From positions 16,648,311 through 16,712,310 of the forward strand of contig NC_019859.2 of the NCBI RefSeq assembly GCF_002234675.1: DNA of 64,000 nucleotides, read 5' to 3'. Origin of the DNA: Oryzias latipes. Lineage: Eukaryota; Chordata; Actinopteri; Beloniformes; Adrianichthyidae. A model generated the notes under the pieces. It was not told the origin of the DNA. It did not search any database and saw only the letters and a program-made list of their open reading frames with translations. Positions 50,177 through 61,400 of the stretch are shown here, one piece after another. How positions within the stretch are numbered: position 1 is the first letter of the stretch; every line of letters starts with the position of its first letter. The translations under genes were made by a program, and so were the position numbers.

Positions 50177-50187
50177 CCTTTTAAGCC
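50177..50187 (-). promoter_or_regulatory. fabp2: TATA-like box of FABP2
   Basis: GGCTTAAAAGG on the minus strand, about 65 bases before the FABP2 ATG. The spacing suits a core TATA element with a short 5' UTR. Not proven. Confidence 0.45.
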
Positions 50188-51835
50188 ACACAGCCTCTTA
50201 TCTAATCACCTATCTAATTTGATGATGTGGCTGTTTAAAGCTCACGCTTTCTTAAGGCATACATTACATTCACGCTGTTTGTTTTTTGTATTACTGAACG
50301 GAAAATTTGCTAAGGAACTAGAATTTCTGTTTACTTAGGGTGGTGGAATCAAGTTAACCACGTAGCAAGCTTTTGCAGGGGGTTTGTAAAAATTTAATAC
50401 ATTGAGCTGTTTAGATATGAAGGACTTATTTTTGGCCTCTGGCTCTGAAGTGCAAAATTCAAATTGCTGCATTCCTGCTTTAATTGGGAATTTCCTTTAA
50501 TCTCTCTGAATGAAACATATCTCTACTTTACTCCAACATGCTGATGAGCCTTTATCTAATCGCCTCACAAAAATTTTTTGTGGTCCTGTTTTACCTTTGA
50601 CCTCAATCTAGCCATTATCAATGAAAAGGACCTTTGATATTTAGGGTTAATATTCCACTAGTATTTGTTTTTTTATTTATATTTATTGATTTTTAATGAA
50701 AGTATAAGTGAAATTATGTATCATGCACATGAGATCAATCATTGAAAGTTTATGTTATGTTAGATGACCAATGTTAGTGCCTAGATAGCAGTACCAATGA
50801 GCTCATCTTAAATTTAAATGTATGTCTTGGGAAGTTTCTTTGAGTCCATGGTAAATGTAAGCTTTTTGTAACCTATTATGCAGTTTTGTAATAGTCACTC
50901 CATTCTTTCCAACATGGCTGACATTAAGAATTAATGTTGACACGGCAAGGAAAGGAAGAAATGTAGTCTAAAATTATGTAAAATCTTTTCAGATTTATAC
51001 CAATCACACATCAGAACATTGTGTCGATAATCTGCACCTATGGGCTCATGACATCTATCAAAAGGATGTTTTCATGGTCCAAGGATTCCCTTCAGAATGA
51101 CTGCAGCACCGAGCTCAGCACGTTTTTCCTCTAGTCCGTTAGCAGTTTTTCTGTTGTCACTGATAGATTTTTGATCCCGATAGAGTTTTAAGGGGTAAAA
51201 AAAAACAGATAAGACTGAACAAATGTCTTGGTTATCTGAGTTTTTCTGGTCTGATGTACCGCGATGAACCTTTGCTTGACCTTCACTTCAGTACAAATGC
51301 TTCTTATCACACAAAAGACCTTTCTACCAGGCCTGAAGTAATAAAACTGTCAATTGAGCTTGAGGCTTCTCGAGCCTTATGGATGCTAATCTTTAACATG
51401 TTTTTATCCCTTCTGGTTTTATCTGAGGTGTAGTATCAATTGTGTAGGAAAATAAATATTGATAACACGCAGTCAAAGAGAAGAAGGAGTTTACAGAGTA
51501 GGTCAAGGTCAGGTTCAGGAAATATTTATGTCTGCATTTAATGCGGTAAATGTAGATACATTTGTCATTTTATCAAAATAAACATTAATTTAGGTTTCCT
51601 ATGCAGCGACTTGATACTTTGGCACACATTTTTTTACAAAAATTACAAAAAATGTACTTTGATGGCCACTGACAGAAAAAACAGGATAGTACTTAAATGT
51701 ACTCAACTGCTCACTATACTGGACAGTCAGATACCAAAATCCTCCAATTTAAGATTTACATTTGATGACAATAAAAATTGACAAATTCAAAAAAGGCATC
51801 AGAGCCAGAAAAAAATGCTGTTTTAAAGTTAAAGT

Positions 51836-52030
51836 CCTATTAGTTGTCACGCATCTAGGTGTGTGAAACTTGTTCTCTGCATTTGACCCCTCCCCTGGGT
51901 GAGCGGTGAACTGCAGTCACAGCCGCGCTCGGGAACCATTTGGTGGTTTAACCCCCCCATCCAACCCATTAATGCTCAGTGTTAAGCAGGGAGGCATTAG
52001 GTCCCATTTTTAGAGTCTTTGGCAAGGCCG
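51836..52030 (-). repeat. tRNA-derived SINE body (inverted)
   Basis: Read on the minus strand: GCCAAAGACTCTAAAAATGG-GACC, CTCCCTGCTTAACACTGAG, TTAAACCACCAAATGGTTCC, GCGCGGCTGTGACTGCAG, and GTTTCACACACCTAGATGCG. This is the body of a widespread fish SINE, truncated at its tRNA head near 52030. Confidence 0.7.
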
Positions 52031-52035
52031 AGTCA

Positions 52036-52680
52036 GACTACTTTATTGGACACACCTGCCCAAATGCCTGTTAACGCAACATTTCTAATCAGCCAGTCAC
52101 ATGGCAGCAACTCAATGCATTTAGGCATGTTGACATGGTCAAGACGATCTGCTGCAGTTTAAACCGGGCATCAGAATGGAGAAAAAGGGTGAAGAGTATT
52201 TCAGAAACTACTGATCTACTGGGATTTTCACCCACAACCATAGGGTTTATGGTTCAAAAAAGAGAAAATACCCAGTGAGCAGCAGTTCTGCTGGTGGAAA
52301 TGCTCTGTTGATGTCAGAGGTCAATAGAAGATTGGAAAAACATTGTCTGGTCTGGTGAGTCTCCATTTCGTATGGGTGGTGGTCAGAATTTGGTGTCAAC
52401 AACATGAAAGCATGGATCCATCCTGTCTTGTCAACAGTTATGGCTGGTGGTGGTGGTTCGTGGTGTGGGGGATATTTTCTTGGCTCACTTTGGGCCCTTA
52501 GTACCAACTGAGTATGATTACAACACCACATCCTACCTGAGTATTGTTGCTGACCATGTTCATCCCTTTATCACCACAGTGTGGTTATCTTCTGATGGCT
52601 ACTTCCAGCAGGATGATAGCCATGTCATTAAGCTGAAATCATCTCAAAGTATTGAGTTGAACTTTTGACAATGACCAAAC
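52036..52680 (+). mobile_element. Tc1-like remnant, family 2, copy 2
   Basis: Starts ACTTTATTGGACACACCTGC and GCCTGTTAACGCA, the same end as at 20968. A transposase remnant reads IHPVLSTVMAGGGGS-type text, then (52447-52668, another frame) GPLVPTEY, SYLSIVADHVHPFITTVW and SSDGYFQQDD with the second catalytic Asp. Stops and frameshifts break it. The right inverted end is missing or unrecognisable. Confidence 0.8.
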
Positions 52681-54160
52681 ACTAATTTTCCACCATAATT
52701 TACAAATAAATTAGTTTAAAATCAGACTGTGATTTTTTTTTTCTTTCATTTTGTCATGTAATCTGATGAAAGTTGTGAAACTGTAAAAGTCATCCTAGTA
52801 ATGTCAAACTGTAATAATTATGCAGTCACAGGTTGAAATTAAATTGGTCTATGCTTCTTATTTTTGCTTAATCTCATACACAATAGGGAGTAGTGGGTTC
52901 ATCTTGGTTTTGTTGAGCATCTAGGATGTTTTTTTGATCTTCTGTTCTGTTCAGCCCGTTTCCTTGTGTTGCTTCTGCGTTGTGTCACACCCGGTTTCTG
53001 TTAGCAATCACAGCAGCTGCTTCCCGTTTGTTGTCTCTCTGTAGGTTTCTTTTGTGATTTACCAGATCCTCTGGTTCCCGTTTATGTTTTCTTTCAGCTC
53101 TTACTTTCTGGTTTTTGGAGTTGTTTTTTTTTTTTTTCCTCTCTGGTTATGCTATAAGTCATGCTGCAGTAAAAAAGTTTAGTGGGAGCCTCTTTCCATC
53201 ACCATTTGTGATCATTTGGGCCACTGGGTCAAAACTTCTACCAAATGTCCTTCAAACCGTGCCTTTTCATCTACCGGAAACTGTTTTCCCCACAGGTGTC
53301 GGTTCTGTTTAGCATTAGTCTTCAGTAGCGGATGAACCTGCTGTCCCTGCAGGTTGTCAACTATATTCAAAGAAGTCCCATACCCTGGAATTCATAGCTG
53401 GTCCTTTCCACTTTTTTAAAACATTTGTCACAATAGAAAAGTTATAGAAGTGCTCCAACAAATCATGCAATTCACTTTTTGAGACTGTTTCTTGATTGCA
53501 TAAATTGCAGAGATGAAAAATACTGGTCATCTTTCTTGCAATATTCTCCAAAATCTCCTAAATTCATAGGTCAACTCAAAGTATTTAAAAAAAATATCAA
53601 CCCTCATTGGATTGTTGTAAATCTTTATAAAAACACTGCAAAAATGTTGCTGATATGCACTCCCATTGTCTGGAATCTTTATTTTAAAAGTTTAACGTCT
53701 CACATAGCAAGACTGTACAACAATGAAATTATTTTAGTTCTGATTTCCATAGCTTCTTGTTGCCTCTGAAAAATCCCTTACAACCAGACTGAATATAATG
53801 ACCGCAATGATCTAATGTTCCACTAGAGGAAGCCCTTTGCAAACTTCTATATTTTCTGTAAAATCTCCTATTTGCCATTTAAGGCAAAGATGTGCCTCCA
53901 AGCAATTTTTCATAAATATGCATATCACAATAAAATACATAGAACTATGCAATAACTGAATGTTATTTAAAGCAGTAGACACTATCTTATAAACCTTAAT
54001 GAGCTCACATTTTTCAGCTCATTAAAAGGCAAAAGCCTTTAGTACACCTTTTTCTCTTGATTAAAAAAACATCTAAAAAGAGATCAACATGTTTAATATT
54101 TTAGAGTAGGCAAAAAAACTGTTGGATTTCTCTGAACATGGATTGTGTATGCAGCCTACT

Positions 54161-54232
54161 GGATAAGATAAAATGAAGCTTTATTGTCATTGTACAGTCA
54201 CACTTGGTACAACAGTACAACGAAATTGCAAA
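54161..54232. repeat. Dispersed repeat fragment
   Basis: AAGCTTTATTGTCATTGTAC and GTACAACGAAATTGCA are phrases of a common fish interspersed repeat. Borders are unclear. Confidence 0.5.
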
Positions 54233-55455
54233 TTAGTGCCATAGTACCATAGGATAGTGCCATAATGCCTGATTTAACGCAATTATTATTCCACCATACT
54301 ACTAATAATGCTGTAACAGTTTAGTCAATAATGTTAAACTTCATAAAGTAGAAAAAATCAAAGAATTAAAAAAAAATTATGAATGACATAATACCCAACT
54401 ATAAATAATAGAAGACACATTTGAAAGTTTAATCATAAATAAGTCTAGTATACATTTTGTTTGGGGAGGTGAGCAATACATTTATGACTTTGAATTCTTA
54501 GCAAAGCAGAATAAATACAAAGTAACCCTAAACAAACAATAAATATGCAAACATTAAAGAGCTTCTAAAACAATTGTGACACAAAATATTTTTTTTTTCC
54601 TGTAGTACCACTTGTAAAAGCAAAGTGAAAACAAAAAAGTGCACAATAAAATTATCGGTGTTACACACAATGTAGCCATTTAAAAGTTTTGTTAAACACA
54701 TTTTATGATTTAAAAAAAAAGCTTTGCTCATTGATAAATAAAACTGAGTTTTAATTTTTAGAATATTTTGAGGTTGTGCTTAATTTACAACCTATGCCAT
54801 AAAATACTATTAATTACACTTAAATGAATATATATTGATTCCATAGCTTTGAAATGTAGTGCTCCATCTATTATAACAATGTTCTTGATGCTTTTAAAGC
54901 CAGTTTGTGTAGGAAAAAAAACAGATTTCCAAGTCGACAAACAAAAACAATTCTCATGAACCGTTACATATATATTTTTTTAGATTTACAAATATTTTTC
55001 TTTTATAGCTGTAATACAGAAAGTCACTGTTTTATTTCAAAGTGAATTTTCTAATACGTAATAACACTAAATCCACTGAATAAAATGTTGTTATTGGTTA
55101 AAAGTGATATGACAGGTAGGTGGTTTATGGGAGTGAAACTGCCAGACAACAGCACCAAAGTTGACTTTTTTTAATCAAAAGCTTTTGGGAGAATATCTAA
55201 CTACAAAATATTTGTAGCATTTTCTGATGCTGCAGAAATATGAATAAACAGAGAGATCATGAGAGAAAACGAGCAAAAAGTAAAGCCACGGTAAAAAAGC
55301 AAAAGACATACAGTGGCTTTTACCACTAAAAATGCTTGAATGTTTTGGACCAAGAATAATTCTATAGTTCACTTCATATTTTTTGATCAAAACCTCATCT
55401 GACAGGAATGAAATGTTCGTGACTAAACTTTCAAGGGTAGTTGTGTGTCTGTCCA

Positions 55456-58400
55456 TTATGCCTTGTCAGCGTCGCTGCTTTTCCTGGAAAGAAACCACAC
55501 CTTCATTGGTTCCTTCTTCCCTTTCATGGTGATGGGGCCGCGGTACTCCAACTGAAACTGAGGATCTGCATTCTCAGCACACTGCAAACACCTGAAACAC
55601 AAAGACAAAATCACCACAAACTGATGATGTTTTTGGTTCTAAAAAAATCCTTTGACTGTACATCTAACAAAAACTTTAGCCTGTCTTTCAAATATGCAAT
55701 TGGTCTTCATTCTCCTTAAATGGCATGGCTTAAAAAAGAAATCTAAATTGGCTGATAAAGCCAATGTGCTTTATTTAAAAGTAAATTAAAGTCATACAAA
55801 TGCTTCACGTGCCAATACTTACCTGTAAGTGTATTCTGAGACATTAATTTTTCCTTTTTCGCCAGTTGTTTCAGTACGACTTGTGAGGTTGACTGTATTT
55901 CCAAACAGACAATATCTGGGCATCCTCTGACCAATCACCCCGGTAACAACTTCTCCTGTGTGGATGCCGATGGTGATCTGCAGGAAAGAAAAAGAAAAAG
56001 AAACAAGGTCAGAATGGACTATGATGCTTATAACTCTTTCAAACTAAAATGGAAATGACAGTGATATCTTCATCTCTCTGAGCTCTACAGCCTGGTGTTT
56101 AAATAAAAAGTAGAATTAGCAGTTCAACTTTAGATATAAAGTGTCACGAAGTTGGTTCACCTCTAACCGAGCTGTATCACCATGGCAACCTATGATGAGG
56201 GAATTACGTACGCAGAAAGTCAATCAGTGCATTTACACATTTTTTTTAAATGACTGCACCTGCATCTAAAGTCCCTTTTTTTTTTTTGTGCATCAAACCC
56301 TTTTATTTGGCTTTAAGTGAGAAGAATCGTCAAAGAAATCTGCAGTGGAAGCAAACAGAGGCCGATCCCACTAAAGCTTGATCTTGATGACTACAAGATA
56401 AAAAAAAAATCTTGCTTTCCTCCATGTTTGTCTCATACACCATGTGAAACCAACTAACAAGACTATCCAAATCTCAGTGGTTAAAAAAAAAAAAAAAAAA
56501 AAAGAAAAGAAATAAAAAATCCATCCAAATAAACAATTTTTTTTTTAAATTTTAGAATCTATGACACAAAAAAACTTCCCTTTTTGTAAACGAGCCATAT
56601 CTTAACCGGTTTATTAATGCAGAAAATGTCATACGGTAAGAATAAATTCGGTATAAAAGCATGCTATAAATTATCTCAATAGGGCAGATCTGCAAAACTG
56701 AAAAAGGTGCTTGATCATAAATCATGATATCTGCGTCTGTTCTTATGATCTAGCATTGTTATTAATCACATTTATTTATGCATTTGCATCGTCAGCATTC
56801 TTTCTACTCTCAGCTTTCCTCCTTACTTTAGTTGCAGCAGTTATGTTTCTTTCATGCTATAAATTCAACTTTTTCAGTAGATGAGAATTATAAGATGTTT
56901 TCAGATATGTTGGATTTATCTAATTCAAAAATACATTTAAAAATATTGGCAGCATCTGCAAGTCTAACAAAAACTAAGCAAACCAAATGAAAAAAAGAAA
57001 AGCCTGAAAATGTTCATGTAAGGAATGTTTTTAACAGGACAGAAACAAGACAAAGAAAGGGACTTTCCTTTTCTCATCTTTTGCTAACAATTGTTTATGA
57101 CACAAAGTAAAAAGGTGCAACATTCAGTGGGTGGATGAAAGGTTTACTTTGCCAGGAATCTCTTCATCCACATAATTAGCTTTTTCTTTTCCTCCCGCTT
57201 ATAGTTGCAATAAAGATTTTCTACTGGAGTTCTCAATCAAAATATTAACATTTGACCTCATCGGCCCTTTGTGGTTTTTGTCTGCAGGCTATGAACATGT
57301 TCTGAGTGTCTGGGACAAATGAGAATCTACTTTTAGCTAATAGACCGTGAGAGGATTGCAGTGCATTTCTTTCACAAAACTTCACATTGCTATTGCTAGT
57401 ACTATGCTCCAAAATAAACAAAACTTTGCAAGCAGATATGATTTTCCAGGGGTAAGTCCTTTAGAGAACAACAATCCTGAAAAGTCTGTAAAACAAAAGC
57501 ATGTTAGTTTGTCTTTTCCAACTTTTTCAGCTAAAAAAAAAAAAAAAAATCACAAATACAACAACAATCATTTTTAAAGTTAGACAGCCACTGTTCTGGA
57601 ATAGCAGAAGCATTTCTTTAAAAAAACAAAACAGGTATAAAAGATAAAATAATAACTACAGTTTGAAAAATCACATGTGCCAAACACAAAGACGGCACCC
57701 TTAAAAAGAAATCAACTATTAGTTGTTAAAGGTATAGTTTTCCATTATACCAAATGCTTTATTTAAAATATAAAAATAAACTAAGCATACCACTATTAGA
57801 AAAGATAATATAACCTCTAAAAAATAAAAAAATTGGACAAGTATTTTCAAGTCTTTGGAAGCTATCCTAGTTTTTTTGCTGCTTACAAGTTTATGCTTCA
57901 ACTGTATAACGCCACAAGCTTTATGTGTGATGCATATTTTTAAAGAGTTACTGGGTTATATAAAACCTAATTTATAAATATAAAAGAAATAAAAAGCTTA
58001 TTAACGTTTTAATAAATGTTTAATTTAAAAACCCTTAATACTATGTTACATTTTGCTTAAAGGCCCCAATAATATCCTCTAAATTTCAACAAATAATTTC
58101 AATTTTAGGATTTTTATCGCTTGGGTCAGATATTAAAGGGTTAAGTGTCAAATATAAGATGGCTTCTATTCTGTTGCTAGATTATGCAACAGACCGTTGT
58201 AGAACTGCTTTGGTTCAAACATATTCCCTCTAAAAAGCAGGTTTCCTGCACTTGAACGTTATCCCACCTGCACGGATTCATCATCCACTTTGACCTGTCC
58301 GGCGATTTCCATCATGTCAAGAGCAAGGTGGCAGATCGACTTGGCGTGGTGTGTGCACGGTTCTGGCAGGCCGCTCACCGTCATGTACTTATCACCAACT

Positions 58401-61400
58401 GTTTCCACCTGTTTAAAAACACAGGCTGTGTTATTTTCCACTTCGTGGTGGTTATCATACTTGCTTTGCTTTTGTTGCAGCAGTTTCTGCTCCCACCATG
58501 TAACAAAAGCCGTCTCCTGAAAGCAACAAACTGAAACACCCAGAGACAAATAGACGCTCATAGATCAGCTTTAAGACCTCTAGAGCCTTTTTGAGTTCCA
58601 CTAAAGCACCAAGACCACCTAGCCTTTCTTCTTGTTGAGTAAATATTACTTCTTCTGGTGACCCAGTGCCTGAAGCCAATCGCCAGAAAATGCAGAGATT
58701 TGTTTGACTTTCCAAAGTGCATTCTTTTCTGAAAGCATGGAGTGTAAATCTGCACCAGGCCTATAAAATGCTCCAGCTTCTCTGTAAAACTGAGTTTAGA
58801 GGTTGGGGCTAGGTCACGTATGTATTCTCTTTGTGGTCTAAATGTGGATAACCATTCAGAATGGAGAACCAGCTACAGACAACAGCCCAATTATCTTTTA
58901 ACAACCCTACCAGCCTATTTTTCCTTTCTGTTTAAATTAGCGACAAAAGTTTTGGTTTTGACCTTGTACACATAAGGGTTTTTCCGGGAGTCTGTCAGGA
59001 TGTCAAAGCGTGTGTAGACGTCGTTGAGCAGGTTGACTATCTTGATGGCCCCCTCAGCTGAAGCGTGCTTGCTGCAGAAAGTGTTGAAGCCGACGATGCC
59101 GCTGAAGAGGATGGTCACGTTGTCGTAGCGCTTAGCTGGGACTGGCCGTTTGTGCCGCAGCTCGTTGGCAACAGATGGTGGGAGAACGGAGTACAGCAGT
59201 CTGGGGGAAAAAATGAAGAGGGGGCAATCATTTAGAAGGACACAGTTATGCTGAGTTTGAAGTGCAGCAATGCACCGGGTCTGCCAGACTAAATACCATC
59301 CTCTGGATCAGCAGTTTATTTGCTCTTCCCCCCACCTTTTGGTCACTTAACCATGCAAGCTGCTCGCACATGGGAGGGCGGTGTTTCTATGGTAACTGTT
59401 GGATCATGGCTGTCTTGTTAAAAGCAAAATAACTTTCCTGATACATCACAATGTCTGAATGCATGATCAATTCAAACCCTGGCCTTAAATTCTGATCAAA
59501 ATTTAGAGTCAGAGCCCCTCTGAGACTAGAGAGGAGTTGGAGTAAAAATATGAAGATCCAAGAAAAGGAATTGCGTGTTTGGTAAAGAAGTCTTAATAAA
59601 ACCATTGTCCAGCTTTGTGATATCCTTCCTCCATCTCCTGCAGCTCCTGAGTCAAATCTGTCCTCACAATAACAGGAACCGAGCAGGACTTTAGGGAAAT
59701 ATCTGACAGTAAAACAAACTAAAACCCAAACCTATTGTCCCCCACAGAACATGAGCCAGAATGAAACGAGGAGCTGCATCTTAATGCTTCTACTATGTTC
59801 TAGCAGAGAGCTGTTATCACCCCACAAGCTGGACTAATGAACGTCTGCTTCTTGTGTTAACAGCAGAGTTCCAGCTCAGAGGTTACGAGGCTGACTCATA
59901 ACACAAGTGACACAAGTATAGTGTGTATTTATTCTAATGTCAAACAAAAAAGCTCTTAACTATGCTCTACAGAGTAATACATGAATACACTGATGCATTT
60001 TATTGCAAAGCAGACTCAGTGGTTGGTTGTATGGTTAATAGTGCTTTAATGAGGAATTCAGATGTTTTTAAACTCTCTACAGGAAAACATGCAAGCTGAG
60101 AGAAACAAAAAATGTTGATGCTGTAAGTATTTTCAGAAAAACATTCAATAAATCTCAAAAGCAATGGAGTATCCACTGTTCGTTCCTTAAGCTTGATGAA
60201 ATACATAAACAACTCAAGTATGATTGAAGCTAAATCAATGGCAGAAAATGGTCAAACCTATCAGTCTTCTTTTTTTCATCCTCCAGGGCCCGGAGAGTGT
60301 GCTGAAGACGATCTGTCAAGATTTCCAGCTCTTGGGTCAGCTTGTACTCCTCCCGAAACTGCTCACCCAGCAGAACCAGGTCACGGGTGGCGTCATGCAG
60401 TGGGATGTCACTCAGGTACAGCCCCCTCCTTGTTAGATCATCCAAGTTCATAACACTAACCACAAAACCAGAACACAGCTTCAGAAGAAAGAAAGAAAGA
60501 TGCAGAAAACGATCTTAACATGAAAAGAATAGTTTAACACCTAACAGACTAAGATGCTTCTGTCTTTGGGAAGCTGTCTAGACATGTGTTCTGTTCTTGC
60601 TTTCATCATAGCTGGATGTAAATTAAACAAAGTACTGTGTAAAGCACAAACGGAGGCTGCAAAGCCTGGTGCTTCAAAATAATTTATCTGCTTGTAAGGT
60701 AAAAAAAAACACTGCTCACCCTGGTCAGCTTATTTCTGTTGGGCATCAGCTTTTTCTAACACCACTTCAAAGCATTTTAAGAGGGCAAGATCTCTTGAGT
60801 TCTGCTCTCTTGCAGCCCAAATTTAACAGCTAAGATGCAGTGTAATTAAGAAATCCCAGGTTATTTAAGGAAGCAATGATCTATTGCCAAATACAAAAAT
60901 AGTTTTCTTTACCTTCATAAAGTGTTAAGTGGAAAATATATTAAGGTAAACGTTTAATCAAAACTAAAGCATTCAACGTTCAAAGTCTTAGGCAGTCATT
61001 TGGATATTTCTTCTAATATTACAGAAAATTGCAAAAAAACAAAAAATAGCTAAATAATTACTTGTATGTCTATACTTATTTTTTTTTTAAATGGGGAAAA
61101 AGCTGAAGTAGCTCCTTTGAGTTGCTTTGTACAAATCCAAAGCATTATTTAGGAGAGCATTTTGCTTCTACAAGACCAGATGGCACAGTGGGCTTACCTG
61201 GGTGAGCAAAGAAAAAGGATGTTCTCTGCCTCTGGCAAGTAAATCATCTGCCCTTTCAGTCTCAGACAGCTGATCTCCACCCCCGTTAGCTCATCCTCAT
61301 TCTCCACCGTCTCCACATTAAGTAGGCCCTCCTGTCAGGATTACATCACATAAATATTTTATTACACTGTAATGTTCTTTACTAAACTGCTAAGAAACTG

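Larger units (their letters stand above)
50113..55455. other. Spacer between FABP2 and GUCY1B1
   Basis: Contains the FABP2 upstream region, a SINE (51836-52030), a Tc1 remnant (52036-52680), a dispersed repeat near 54161-54232 and otherwise AT-rich sequence. PDE5A, the mammalian neighbour of FABP2, is not seen. Confidence 0.65.
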
